Source: Acidobacteriota bacterium (GTDB lineage Bacteria > Acidobacteriota > Vicinamibacteria > Vicinamibacterales > UBA2999). Taken from it: DNA of 64,000 nucleotides. This document shows, piece by piece, positions 19,372 to 27,941 of the stretch; position 1 is the stretch's first letter, and each line of letters opens with the position of its first letter. The notes under the pieces are model-generated. The model worked only from the letters and a program-made list of their open reading frames with translations, did no database searches and was not told the DNA's origin. The position numbers were made by a program, and so were the translations under genes. The stretch covers positions 62,001 to 126,000 of the forward strand of contig JAGNJW010000005.1 in NCBI GenBank assembly GCA_018000455.1. The letters are read 5' to 3'.

Positions 19372-19963
19372 GCAGGTCGGCCGCCTGGCCGAGGTGAAGC
19401 CCATGGCCGGCGGCTACCGCGTGCGGATAGAGACGAGCCTCGCGAGCGAGACCCGGCCGGGCGACAGCATCGCCGTCAGCGGCGCCTGCCTGACGGCCCT
19501 CGTCGTCTCGCACGGCGAGGTCCATGCCGACATCGGCCCCGAGACCGCCCGCATCACCACGCTCGGGTCGCTCGCTCGCGGCCAGCGGGTCAATCTCGAG
19601 CGGCCGCTGCGGGCCGAGGCGCGCCTCGGCGGGCACTTCGTGCTCGGCCACGTGGACGGCGTCGGGGTGGTCGAGGAAACCCGCGAGGAAGGTGAGAGCC
19701 TGTGGCTCACTGTCAGCTTCCCGCCGTCGCTCTCGACGCTGTTCATTCGCAAGGGCAGTGTGACGGTCGACGGCGTGAGCCTGACGGTGGCCGGGCTCGA
19801 CGAGCGCCGGTTCGACATCCAGGTCATCCCGTACACGCGCGCGCACACCACGCTCGGCGACCGCCGGCCGGGCGACCGAGTCAACCTCGAGTGCGATGTG
19901 CTCGGGAAGTACGTGCTGCGGGCGACTGAAATCGCCGGGCTCGCCGACCTCCGCCGGCGCTGA
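19352..19963 (+). CDS. ribE: Riboflavin synthase alpha subunit
   Basis: 203 residues. It dismutates two lumazine molecules into riboflavin. The two internal homologous halves are visible: MFTGIVEQVGRL at the start and SLTVAGLDERRFDIQVIP in the second half. Other landmarks are GDSIAVSGACLTAL, GGHFVLGHVDGVG and VNLECDVLGKY. The partner lumazine synthase gene ribH, which usually follows ribBA, is absent from this window. Confidence 0.96.
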   Translation: MFTGIVEQVGRLAEVKPMAGGYRVRIETSLASETRPGDSIAVSGACLTALVVSHGEVHADIGPETARITTLGSLARGQRVNLERPLRAEARLGGHFVLGHVDGVGVVEETREEGESLWLTVSFPPSLSTLFIRKGSVTVDGVSLTVAGLDERRFDIQVIPYTRAHTTLGDRRPGDRVNLECDVLGKYVLRATEIAGLADLRRR

Positions 19964-19971
19964 GGCGCCAT

Positions 19972-21360
19972 GTGATGACCAAGACCACGAACAAGCGTCC
20001 GCTCGCGAAGTCGCGCAGTGTCACGCGGCCGCAAGATGGCCGCGTCACGCGGTCGCAAGATGGCCGCGTCACGCGGTCGCAAGATGGCCGCGTCACGCGG
20101 TCGCAAGGTGGCCGCGTCACGCGGCCTGCCCGCCGGCGGGCCGTTCCGGCCACGGCGTTCTCCAGCGTGGAGGACGCCGTGGCCTCCATCCGCCGCGGCG
20201 AGATCGTGATCGTCGTCGATGACGAGGATCGCGAGAACGAAGGCGATCTGACCGTCGCGGCAGAGAAGGTCACCCCGGCGATCATCAACTTCATGATGAC
20301 GCACGGGCGCGGACTGATCTGCATGCCGATGACCGCCGAGCGGTTGGACCTACTCGAGGTCCCGCTGCAGGTGCCGATCGGGCGCAACACCACCGCGTTC
20401 GACACGGCGTTCTGTGTCGGCATCGAGGCTCGCCGGGGCGTGACAACCGGGATCTCCGCCGCCGACCGTGCCACGACCGTCCTCACGGCCATCCACCGGA
20501 AGACACGGCCGGCCGACCTGGCGCGACCAGGGCACGTGCTGCCGTTGCGCGCGCGTGATGGCGGCGTCCTGGTTCGCGCGGGGCAGACCGAGGCAGCCGT
20601 CGATCTGGCGCGCGCCGCCGGCCTCTATCCGGCCGGCGTGATCTGCGAGATCGCCAAGACCGACGGCACGATGGCGCGCGTGCCGGACCTCGTGAAGTTC
20701 GCCCGCAAGCACAAACTCGAACTCATTACCGTGGCCGCCCTCATCCAGTACCGCATGCGCCACGAACGGCTCGTGACGAAGGTGGCCGACGCCGCCATGC
20801 CGACCGTGCACGGGCGCTTCCGCATCCATGCCTACGAGAGCCCCCTCGACGGCGAAACGCACGTGGCGCTCGTCTGCGGCGACATCGGCGCCGGGTACGA
20901 CGTGCTGGTGCGCGTGCACTCGAAATGCCTGACCGGCGACGTGTTCCATTCGCTGCGCTGCGACTGCGGGCCGCAGTTCGACGCCGCCATGCAGCAGATC
21001 GCCGCTGAGGGACGGGGCGTCCTGCTCTACCTGAACCAGGAGGGTCGCGGCATCGGCCTGGCCAACAAGGTCCGAGCCTACGCCCTCCAGGACGACGGGC
21101 TCGACACGGTCCAGGCCAACGAGCGGCTGGGGTTCAAGCCCGACCAGCGCGACTACGGCATTGGAGCGCAAGTGCTGCGCGATCTGGGTGTGCGCACGAT
21201 GCGCCTGCTGACGAACAACCCGCGCAAGTTCGTCGGTCTCCAGGGCTACGGCCTGGCCGTCGTGGCCTCGGTGCCCCTCGAAATTGCGCCCTCGGCGACG
21301 ACCCGGTCGTATCTGCGCACCAAGAAGGTCAAGCTCGGGCACCGCCTGACCAAGGTTTGA
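19972..21360 (+). CDS. ribBA: Bifunctional DHBP synthase/GTP cyclohydrolase II RibBA
   Basis: 462 residues from ATG at 19972. After a 60-residue basic N-terminal extension, the DHBP synthase domain carries VVDDEDRENEGDL, FMMTHGRGLICMPM and RPGHVLPLRARDGG. The GTP cyclohydrolase II domain carries the zinc ligands C-x10-C-x-C (HSKCLTGDVFHSLRCDCGPQ), LNQEGRGIGLANKVRAY and TNNPRKF. Both feed riboflavin synthesis. The extension is encoded by 24-bp tandem repeats reading VTRSQDGR, which no homologue needs. A GTG at 20167 near the usual family start (SSVEDAVASI) would give a normal-length enzyme, so the extension may be untranslated leader. Confidence 0.94.
   Translation: MMTKTTNKRPLAKSRSVTRPQDGRVTRSQDGRVTRSQDGRVTRSQGGRVTRPARRRAVPATAFSSVEDAVASIRRGEIVIVVDDEDRENEGDLTVAAEKVTPAIINFMMTHGRGLICMPMTAERLDLLEVPLQVPIGRNTTAFDTAFCVGIEARRGVTTGISAADRATTVLTAIHRKTRPADLARPGHVLPLRARDGGVLVRAGQTEAAVDLARAAGLYPAGVICEIAKTDGTMARVPDLVKFARKHKLELITVAALIQYRMRHERLVTKVADAAMPTVHGRFRIHAYESPLDGETHVALVCGDIGAGYDVLVRVHSKCLTGDVFHSLRCDCGPQFDAAMQQIAAEGRGVLLYLNQEGRGIGLANKVRAYALQDDGLDTVQANERLGFKPDQRDYGIGAQVLRDLGVRTMRLLTNNPRKFVGLQGYGLAVVASVPLEIAPSATTRSYLRTKKVKLGHRLTKV
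20020..20124 (+). repeat. Four 24-bp tandem repeats, each a potential hairpin
   Basis: Four head-to-tail 24-bp units start at 20020, 20044, 20068 and 20092, followed by nine bases of a fifth. Units differ at only one or two positions. Each contains the near-palindrome CGCGTCACGCG and a stem ACGCGG(C/T)C, seven-base loop, GGCCGCGT; the T variants pair as G-U in RNA. Because 24 is a multiple of three, all frames stay open across the array. Confidence 0.9.
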
Positions 21361-21386
21361 CCGACACCCTGAAACTCCAGTAGCAT
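21357..21386 (+). promoter_or_regulatory. Possible promoter of ffh
   Basis: TTGACC (21357-21362), 18 bases, TAGCAT (21381-21386). The -35 overlaps the ribBA stop codon. This would leave an ffh leader of about 75 bases. The rest of the gap up to 21468 shows no further signal. Confidence 0.4.
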
Positions 21387-21468
21387 AAGGGTTTGTGCCG
21401 AGCCAGGCTCGGCCGTCCTGCGCGGTTGTACGCCGCACGGAGCGGCGGGCCCCGGCCACCCGAAATCG

Positions 21469-22830
21469 ATGTTCGACGCCCTGAGCACCCGTCTGCAAGA
21501 CGTCTTCCAGTCCCTGAGGGGCGAAGTCCGTCTCACCCCCGAAACGACCGAACGGGTGCTGGCTGCCATTCGCGTCGCCCTCATCGAGGCCGACGTCAAC
21601 CTCCAGGTCGTCAAGGCGTTCGTCGATCGCGTCCGCGATCGTGCCTCGGCCGAGGACGTGCGCACGAGCCTCAGCCCCGACCAGCAGGTCGTCAAGATCG
21701 TCCGCGACGAACTGCTCGGGCTGTTCGGCGACGCCGTGGGCGGCCTCACGCCCGGAAGCCCGCAGCCCAGGGTCATCCTCATGCTCGGCCTGCAGGGCTC
21801 GGGCAAGACGACCACGACCGGCAAGCTCGCACGCCTGCTGGCCAAGCAGGGCCGGTTCCCGCTCGTCGTCTCGACCGACGTGCGCCGCCCGGCGGCCATC
21901 GAACAGCTCACGGTCGTGGCCGGCAAGGCGGGCGTACGGGTCTATGATCCGGCCGGCAACCTCGATCCCGTGGCGCGCGCCCGAGGCGCGATGAACGAAG
22001 CGCGCAACACCGGATGCGACGTCGTCATCGTCGACACGGCGGGCCGACTGCACATCGACGACGATCTGATGCGCGAGCTCGTGGCCATCAAGGATGTGGT
22101 GCGGCCTGCCGACCTGCTCTACGTCGCCGATGCGATGACCGGTCAGGACGCGATCAAGAGCGCCGGCGAGTTCAACCGTCAGGTCGGCGTCACCGGCGTC
22201 GTGCTGTCGAAGGTCGATGGCGACTCTCGCGGCGGTGCGGCGCTGTCGGTGGTGTCGGTGGTCGGCGTGCCGATCGCGTTTGTCGGCGCTGGCGAACGGC
22301 TCGAGGATCTCGACACCTTCCACGCCGACCGTTTCGTCTCGCGCTTGCTCGGCATGGGCGACGTGCTGTCGCTCATCGAGAAGGCCGAAGAGCTCGTCGA
22401 TCCGTCGACGGCCGCCGGGCTCGAAGAGAAGATCCGCCGCAACACCTTCAGCCTCGGCGACTTCCGCGATCAGCTGCGCACGATCCGCAAGATGGGGCCG
22501 CTCGAGCACATCATGAAGCTGCTGCCCGGCATGGGCCAGTTGAAGGATGCCGGCGGCCAGAAGCCGGATGAAAAGCAGCTCGGCCGCATCGAGGCGATGA
22601 TCAACTCGATGACGGCCGAAGAACGCGAGCACGCCGAGGTCATCGACGGCAGCCGCCGCAAGCGCATCGCCCGCGGCAGTGGCACCTCGGTCGAGGACGT
22701 GAACCGGCTGCTGAAGCAGTACGCAGAGATGCGGAAGATGTTGAAGATGGTGGGCCAGATGACGGGCGAGGCCGTGCCCGAGGCTCCCAAGAAGCGGAAG
22801 AAGAAGGGGCCGTTCAGCTTGATGCGCTAG
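21469..22830 (+). CDS. ffh: Signal recognition particle protein Ffh
   Basis: 453 residues. Ffh binds the SRP RNA and signal sequences of nascent membrane proteins. The N domain starts MFDALSTRLQDVFQSL; the GTPase has LGLQGSGKTTTTGKLA, VSTDVRRPAAIEQL, IVDTAGRLHIDDDLM and SKVDGDSRGG. The methionine-rich M domain contains GPLEHIMKLLPGMGQL, IDGSRRKRIARGSGTSVEDVNRLLKQ and MRKMLKMVGQM. It precedes the ribosomal protein operon starting with rpsP, an order common in bacteria. Confidence 0.98.
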   Translation: MFDALSTRLQDVFQSLRGEVRLTPETTERVLAAIRVALIEADVNLQVVKAFVDRVRDRASAEDVRTSLSPDQQVVKIVRDELLGLFGDAVGGLTPGSPQPRVILMLGLQGSGKTTTTGKLARLLAKQGRFPLVVSTDVRRPAAIEQLTVVAGKAGVRVYDPAGNLDPVARARGAMNEARNTGCDVVIVDTAGRLHIDDDLMRELVAIKDVVRPADLLYVADAMTGQDAIKSAGEFNRQVGVTGVVLSKVDGDSRGGAALSVVSVVGVPIAFVGAGERLEDLDTFHADRFVSRLLGMGDVLSLIEKAEELVDPSTAAGLEEKIRRNTFSLGDFRDQLRTIRKMGPLEHIMKLLPGMGQLKDAGGQKPDEKQLGRIEAMINSMTAEEREHAEVIDGSRRKRIARGSGTSVEDVNRLLKQYAEMRKMLKMVGQMTGEAVPEAPKKRKKKGPFSLMR

Positions 22831-22866
22831 CCGGATGTCCGGCTGGCCAGGACGAGGACACTACCT

Positions 22867-23157
22867 ATGTTGGTCATTCGCATGCGTCGCACGGGGTCGA
22901 AGAAGCGTCCCCATTACCGGGTGGTCGTCACCGAGCGGCGTTCGCCGCGCGACGGCGGATTCATCGAGACGCTGGGGTTCTACAACCCGCGTACCAAGCC
23001 CGCCGTGGTCGACGTGAACAAGGCGCGCGTCGCGCACTGGATTTCGCAGGGCGCCCGCCCTTCTGATTCGGTGCGGACGTTGCTGGCCAAGCACGTGACG
23101 CGCGATCTCGGCGCCGTGGCGCCGGTGGAAGCCGCGGCGACGGCGCCGCAGGCCTGA
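22867..23157 (+). CDS. rpsP: 30S ribosomal protein S16
   Basis: 96 residues. S16 is an assembly protein of the small ribosomal subunit. It starts [37 protein letters not shown] and has GFYNPRTKP, all highly conserved. A short alanine-rich tail follows. It opens the classical rpsP-khpA-rimM-trmD-rplS run. Confidence 0.97.
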   Translation: MLVIRMRRTGSKKRPHYRVVVTERRSPRDGGFIETLGFYNPRTKPAVVDVNKARVAHWISQGARPSDSVRTLLAKHVTRDLGAVAPVEAAATAPQA

Positions 23158-23171
23158 CGGGAGCTGACGCC

Positions 23172-23426
23172 GTGGCCGAGCTCAAGGCACTCGTGGAAAC
23201 TGTCGCGAAGGCGCTGGCCGATGAGCCGGATGCCATCGAAGTGGTGCAGGGTGAACGACGGGGCGGGTTGCACTTCGAACTGCGAGTCGCTCCCGGCGAT
23301 CTCGGCCGCGTGATCGGCCGGCAGGGGCGGACCGCCGCGGCGCTGAGAACGCTGCTGGCCGCCGCCGCCGACGTCGATGGCACACGAATCCAACTCGACA
23401 TCCGCGACGTCGACGGCCAGCGCTGA
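23172..23426 (+). CDS. khpA: KH-domain RNA-binding protein KhpA
   Basis: 84 residues from a GTG start. A single KH domain carries the RNA-contacting loop [11 protein letters not shown], followed by [14 protein letters not shown]. KhpA pairs with KhpB/Jag to bind many RNAs in other bacteria. Position between rpsP and rimM is the conserved place for this gene. Confidence 0.93.
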   Translation: MAELKALVETVAKALADEPDAIEVVQGERRGGLHFELRVAPGDLGRVIGRQGRTAAALRTLLAAAADVDGTRIQLDIRDVDGQR

Positions 23427-23451
23427 GTCGCTGGCGGCGGCGTGGGACGAC

Positions 23452-24000
23452 ATGCTCCTCGTGGGGGTCGTGGCCCGCACGCAGGGAAACAGAGGCGAGG
23501 TCATCGTCAACCCGACGACCGACTTCGTCGATGACCGGTTCGCGCAGGGCGCCGTCTTGTGGGGCCGGCTAGCGTCTGCCGGTCCGGTCGAGAAGCTGCA
23601 CGTCGCGCGCTTCAGGATGCACCTCGGGCGACCGGTGGTGGTGTTCGAAGGCGTGACGTCGATCGGCGAAGCAGAGCGCTTCGCCGGATGGGAGCTGCGG
23701 GCACCGAAGAATACGGCGCGACGGCTTCCGGCCCACGTCTACTACCGTCACGAACTGATGGGGTGCGAGGTGCGGACGGTGGCCGGCGAAACGGTGGGCG
23801 CCGTCGCCTCGATTGACGGCGACGGCGAGGCGGTGCGGCTGGTGGTGGCCACGCCCGGCGGGCCGGTGCTCGTGCCGCTGACGCAGGCATTCTGCACGGT
23901 GGACCTGGCGGCGCGGCGCATCACGATCGATCCGCCAGAGGGATTGCTCGAGGTCAACGGCGACTGGCGGGCATCGCCGACGGCGGAGGGCGAGTCGTGA
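23452..24000 (+). CDS. rimM: Ribosome maturation factor RimM
   Basis: 182 residues from ATG 23452. RimM helps 16S rRNA processing and assembly of the 30S head, contacting S19. Landmarks are VGVVARTQGNRGEVIV, VVVFEGVTSIGEAERFAGWEL, the PRC-barrel region YYRHELMGCEVRT, and PPEGLLEVN near the end. An upstream ATG at 23377 would overlap khpA by 50 bases and add a serine/alanine lead with no family support. The stop overlaps trmD as GTGA. Confidence 0.94.
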   Translation: MLLVGVVARTQGNRGEVIVNPTTDFVDDRFAQGAVLWGRLASAGPVEKLHVARFRMHLGRPVVVFEGVTSIGEAERFAGWELRAPKNTARRLPAHVYYRHELMGCEVRTVAGETVGAVASIDGDGEAVRLVVATPGGPVLVPLTQAFCTVDLAARRITIDPPEGLLEVNGDWRASPTAEGES

Positions 24001-24713
24001 CGTTCGACATCGTCACGATCTTCCCGGCCATGATCGAAGCCGGGCTGGCGGAAGGCGTGGTGGGCCGGGCCCGGACGCGGGGCGTGCTCGATATCGCGGT
24101 GCACGACCTGCGGGCCTTCACGACCGACCGGCACCATGTCGTGGACGACGTGCCATTCGGCGGCGGACCGGGCATGGTGATGAAGGCTGAACCCTTCCAT
24201 GAAGCGGTGGAGGCGATTCGGGCGCGGCGGGGTGCGGCGGGGCTGGTGGTGATGACATCGCCGGCCGGGCGGCGGTTCGACCAGGCGGCCGCGGAACGGA
24301 TGGCGCGCCTGCACGGCGTGACCTGGCTCTGCGGACGCTACGAAGGCGTCGACGAGCGGGTGGTCGAGGCGGTCGGCGCGGAGGAGTGGTCGATTGGCGA
24401 TTACGTGCTGAGCGGCGGTGAGCTGCCGGCGCTCGTGATGCTCGACGCGATTGCCCGGCTGGTGCCGGGGGTGGTCGGCGACGAGCGGTCGGTGACGAAC
24501 GACTCGTTCTCGACCGGGCAGCTGGACTTTCCGCACTACACGCGGCCGGCGGTGTGGCGGGGACGGGCGGTGCCCGAGGTGCTCGTGTCGGGGCACCACG
24601 GGGCGATTGAACGGTGGCGCCGCGAGGCGGCTGGGGCGCGCACCCGCGCGCGGCGGCCGGACCTGGTGAACGGGCCGCCGCGGATGGTGGAAGGGAAGGG
24701 CGAGGACCGATGA
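23997..24713 (+). CDS. trmD: tRNA (guanine-37-N1)-methyltransferase TrmD
   Basis: 238 residues from a GTG start. TrmD methylates G37 next to the anticodon and prevents frameshifting. Trefoil-knot SPOUT motifs are clear: [62 protein letters not shown] and [14 protein letters not shown]. Length and operon position fit. Confidence 0.97.
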   Translation: MTFDIVTIFPAMIEAGLAEGVVGRARTRGVLDIAVHDLRAFTTDRHHVVDDVPFGGGPGMVMKAEPFHEAVEAIRARRGAAGLVVMTSPAGRRFDQAAAERMARLHGVTWLCGRYEGVDERVVEAVGAEEWSIGDYVLSGGELPALVMLDAIARLVPGVVGDERSVTNDSFSTGQLDFPHYTRPAVWRGRAVPEVLVSGHHGAIERWRREAAGARTRARRPDLVNGPPRMVEGKGEDR

Positions 24714-25060
24714 ACGCAGTGGAAATGATCGAGAAGGCTCAGACGATGACGCGGCCGGCAATGCAGGCCGGCGACACGGTCAAGGTGCACGTCCGAGTCA
24801 AAGAAGGCGACAAGGAACGGATCCAGATCTTCGAGGGCATCGTCATCAACCTGCGGCGCGGCGGCACGCGCGCATCGTTCACGGTGCGCAAGGTCTCGTT
24901 CGGCCAGGGCGTCGAGCGCATCTTCCCGCTGCACTCGCCGGTCATCCAGAAGATCGACATCGTACGTTCGGCCAAAGTGCGCCGCGCCAAGCTCTACTAT
25001 TTGCGCGAGCTGAAGGGCAAGGCCGCCCGCATGAAGGAAGTCCGCAAGACGCCGGCCTAG
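24710..25060 (+). CDS. rplS: 50S ribosomal protein L19
   Basis: 116 residues, starting at the ATG that overlaps the trmD stop. L19 sits at the subunit interface. Conserved blocks are [49 protein letters not shown] and [21 protein letters not shown]. Confidence 0.97.
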   Translation: MNAVEMIEKAQTMTRPAMQAGDTVKVHVRVKEGDKERIQIFEGIVINLRRGGTRASFTVRKVSFGQGVERIFPLHSPVIQKIDIVRSAKVRRAKLYYLRELKGKAARMKEVRKTPA

Positions 25061-25081
25061 GCCGGCCGGGGCGTCCGGGCC

Positions 25082-25705
25082 ATGGCGAGAGCGCGTGCCC
25101 GGCGCACGATCGAGAACCACTACCGGCGATATGGCTTCGGCCTGGTCGCCGGGGTGGACGAAGTGGGGCGCGGCTGCCTGGCCGGCCCCGTCATGGCCGG
25201 GGCGGTGGTGCTCGACCCCGCCCGGCACGTGCCCGGCCTGGCCGACTCGAAGCTGCTCACGGCCGCGGCCAGAGACCGCCTGTTCGACCTCATCGCCGCC
25301 CGGGCGCTCGCCTGGGCCGTCGGGATTGCAGATCCGACCGAGATCGACCGATACAACATCCATCGCGCGTCGTTGCGCGCCATGGCACGCGCCGTCGCTG
25401 CCCTGGCGCCGCAGCCCGACCTCGTGCTGGTCGACGCCTTCAGAATCGAAGGCTTGCGGATGGCGCAGCGCGCGGTGGTGGGGGGCGACCGGGTCTCGTC
25501 GGCCATCGCGGCGGCGTCGATTGTCGCCAAGGTCACGCGGGACCGGCTCATGGACGACCTCCATCGGACCGATAGCCGGTATGGCTTCGATCGTCACAAG
25601 GGGTATGCCACCGCGGCACACCTGGCGGCCGTTGCCGAGTACGGCTATTCCGAGGCGCACCGGCGGACGTTCAAGCCGGCGTCGCTGTTTGATACTCTGG
25701 ACTGA
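25082..25705 (+). CDS. rnhB: Ribonuclease HII
   Basis: 207 residues. It cuts RNA in RNA-DNA hybrids and removes misincorporated ribonucleotides. Catalytic acidic residues are visible in AGVDEVGRGCLAGPV (Asp, Glu) and LVDAF (Asp). Other motifs are SAIAAASIVAKVTRDRLM and YGFDRHKGYATAAH. It closes the rpsP-rplS operon as in many bacteria. Confidence 0.96.
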   Translation: MARARARRTIENHYRRYGFGLVAGVDEVGRGCLAGPVMAGAVVLDPARHVPGLADSKLLTAAARDRLFDLIAARALAWAVGIADPTEIDRYNIHRASLRAMARAVAALAPQPDLVLVDAFRIEGLRMAQRAVVGGDRVSSAIAAASIVAKVTRDRLMDDLHRTDSRYGFDRHKGYATAAHLAAVAEYGYSEAHRRTFKPASLFDTLD

Positions 25706-25717
25706 GGGCGAAGCATC

Positions 25718-27703
25718 GTGGCGCCATTCGATCGCGAAGGAGCTCTGAAGCGGGCCGAGAAGGCCCTGCGGCTGGGCAAGGTGGACGCGGCCATCGACGA
25801 GTACCAGGCGCTGGTGCTAGCGCAGCCTCGCGACTGGAACAGCGCCAACGCGCTCGGCGACCTGTTCGTGCGCGCCGGTCAGCTCGACAAGGGCGTCGAG
25901 CAGTACACCCGCATCGCCGACCATCTCGCCGACGAGGGCTTCTACCCGAAGGCTTCAGCTCTCTTCAAGAAGATCCTCAAGGTCAAAGCCACCGACGAGT
26001 ACGCCCTCATCCGCTCGGGCGACGTCGCCGCCAAGCAGGGCCTGCTGGCCGATGCCAAGGCCGCCTACCAGACCGTCTCCGACCGGCGGCGCAAGATCGG
26101 CAACATCCGCGGCGCTGCCGAAATGGCCGTTCGTCTCGGCATGGTCGATCTCGACGACTACGACGCCCGGTTCACCGCCGCCAAGGCCGCGCGCGACCTC
26201 GGTGATGCCGAGACGGCCGCGCGGGAGTTCAGGGCCGTGGGGGAGTGGTTCACCACGGAAGGCCGCCTCGAAGACGCGCGCTCCGCCTACCGCGATCTGC
26301 TCGAGCTCGACCCGACCGACGACGTGGCCCGAGCGCAGGTGCTGGCCGCCGATATCGCGAGCGGCGAATTCGCCCGCGCCTTGGCGTGGGCCGCGTCGCC
26401 GGTGGAACTACGCCAGCTGGCCGCCGCACTCGAGGCCGCCGGACAACACGGAGAGGCCCTGTCGGTGCTCGGCCGCGTGGCCGACATGGACGCCACCGAC
26501 GTCGAAGCCCGTGTGCAACTGGTACGCGCGCACCTCGGCAACGGCGATCTCGGCACGGCGCGCCGGTATCTGACCGCCGAGGTCGTCGCGGCGGATCCCA
26601 CGTTGTGGATGGTGGTGGCCGAAACCGAGCTGCGGCAAGGCCATCTCGACGAGGGCAAGGCGGCTGTGGCGAGCGCCCTGGCGGCCGATCCCACGCAGCG
26701 CGAGGCAGCGATCGCGATGGCGTGCCGGCTGGCCGAGCACGACGCCGATTCGGCGTATCCGGGCATCGAGGCCGTAGCCGACGCGGCGGTGGCCGACGGC
26801 GACTACGCGGCGGCCGCAGCCGCGCTGCACGAGTTCGTCACTCGCGTCCGCCGCCACATCGTCGCTCTCATGCGTCTGGTCGAGATCTGCGTCGATGGCG
26901 GGCTGGAGGCGACGATGTATTCGGCGCAAGCCCAGCTGGCCGATGCCTACCTCGACGCCGGCCGAGGTCTCGAAGCGCGCATCATCAGCGAAGACCTCGT
27001 CGCGCGCGAGCCATGGGATACCGCGAACATCGCGCGCTTCCGACGCGCCCTCGAGATGCTCGGTGAGTCCGACCCGGACGCCATCATCGCGGATCGCCTG
27101 AGCGGCGACAGCCCGTTCATGGCCACCGACAAGATGGATCTGAACGAGGGCATCACGTTCGACGACCCGGTTGAACTGCCCGAGGCCGCCGCGGCAAGCG
27201 ACGGCGAATCCGAAATCGACCTCGGCGACGACCTCGCAGCGTCGAAGGCCACCAAGGGTGGCAAGGCGAAGAGGTCGGCTCGACCGGCCGACGCGGTACT
27301 CGAGGCTGGTCGCGCACACGACGAGAGCCTGGCCGCCGAACAGCTGCGTCTCGGTCTCACCTACCGCGACATGGGCATGCTCGAAGACGCCATTCAGTCG
27401 CTCGAGCTGGCGTCGCGCTCGTCCCGCCAGCGTTTCGAAGCGGCTTCCGTGCTGGGGCGTCTGCAGGCCGATCGCGGCGCGCGCGCCCTCGCCCTGGAGT
27501 GGTTCGAGCAGGCCGCCGAAGCGCCTGCACCGACGGTGGATGCCGGCCGGGCGCTGCTCTACGATCTGGCCAGCGTGCTCGAGGATCTCGGCGAAGCCGG
27601 GCGAGCCCTGTCGGTGTTCGAGGAGCTGCAGGCCGACCAGCGGGGCTTCCGCGACGTCGCGGCCCGCATCGACCGCCTGAGCCGCACCCAGGTCCGCGGC
27701 TAA
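25718..27703 (+). CDS. Large TPR-repeat protein, unknown function
   Basis: 661 residues from a GTG start, with no signal peptide or membrane segment. It is built of helical TPR-like repeats, for example ALRLGKVDAAIDEYQALVLAQP, ALGDLFVRAGQLDKGVEQYTRIA, SALFKKILKVKATDEYALI and, after an acidic low-complexity spacer around 470-520, EQLRLGLTYRDMGMLEDAIQSLELA. Cytoplasmic TPR proteins of this size act as scaffolds. Related proteins in delta-proteobacteria and Acidobacteriota sit near pilus or envelope genes, but nothing here fixes the partner. Confidence 0.75.
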   Translation: MAPFDREGALKRAEKALRLGKVDAAIDEYQALVLAQPRDWNSANALGDLFVRAGQLDKGVEQYTRIADHLADEGFYPKASALFKKILKVKATDEYALIRSGDVAAKQGLLADAKAAYQTVSDRRRKIGNIRGAAEMAVRLGMVDLDDYDARFTAAKAARDLGDAETAAREFRAVGEWFTTEGRLEDARSAYRDLLELDPTDDVARAQVLAADIASGEFARALAWAASPVELRQLAAALEAAGQHGEALSVLGRVADMDATDVEARVQLVRAHLGNGDLGTARRYLTAEVVAADPTLWMVVAETELRQGHLDEGKAAVASALAADPTQREAAIAMACRLAEHDADSAYPGIEAVADAAVADGDYAAAAAALHEFVTRVRRHIVALMRLVEICVDGGLEATMYSAQAQLADAYLDAGRGLEARIISEDLVAREPWDTANIARFRRALEMLGESDPDAIIADRLSGDSPFMATDKMDLNEGITFDDPVELPEAAAASDGESEIDLGDDLAASKATKGGKAKRSARPADAVLEAGRAHDESLAAEQLRLGLTYRDMGMLEDAIQSLELASRSSRQRFEAASVLGRLQADRGARALALEWFEQAAEAPAPTVDAGRALLYDLASVLEDLGEAGRALSVFEELQADQRGFRDVAARIDRLSRTQVRG

Positions 27704-27710
27704 GCCCCTC

Positions 27711-27941
27711 GTGCGCCGTCTCCTCATCATCGCAGTGCTCATCGAACTGGGCCTGCTGTTGATCGTGGTGCCGTGGTCAGCCTACTGGGAGCGTAACTAT
27801 TTCGCCCAGATCTCTCCCACCGTGCAGGCGGTGGTGACCAACAATTACGTGCGCGGCGCCATCACCGGCCTTGGCGCCGTCAACGTTCTCGCGGCGCTCG
27901 CCGACCTCGCCAGCCTGGTGCGCCGGCGCCACGCGCCGTGA
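27711..27941 (+). CDS. Small membrane protein, unknown function
   Basis: 76 residues from a GTG start. There are two hydrophobic segments, about 3-22 (LLIIAVLIELGLLLIVVPWS) and about 48-68. Between them lies a short loop with YWERNYFAQISP. It is followed at once by the ThiE/TenI-like gene (overlap of four bases). Small proteins of this pattern are seen in Acidobacteriota, but I do not recognise a named family. Confidence 0.6.
   Translation: MRRLLIIAVLIELGLLLIVVPWSAYWERNYFAQISPTVQAVVTNNYVRGAITGLGAVNVLAALADLASLVRRRHAP

Noticed and set aside
20350..22632. A 760-codon antisense frame over ribBA and ffh.
   Set aside because: It spans two conserved genes and their gap and is rich in His/Arg/Asp as expected for an antisense shadow.
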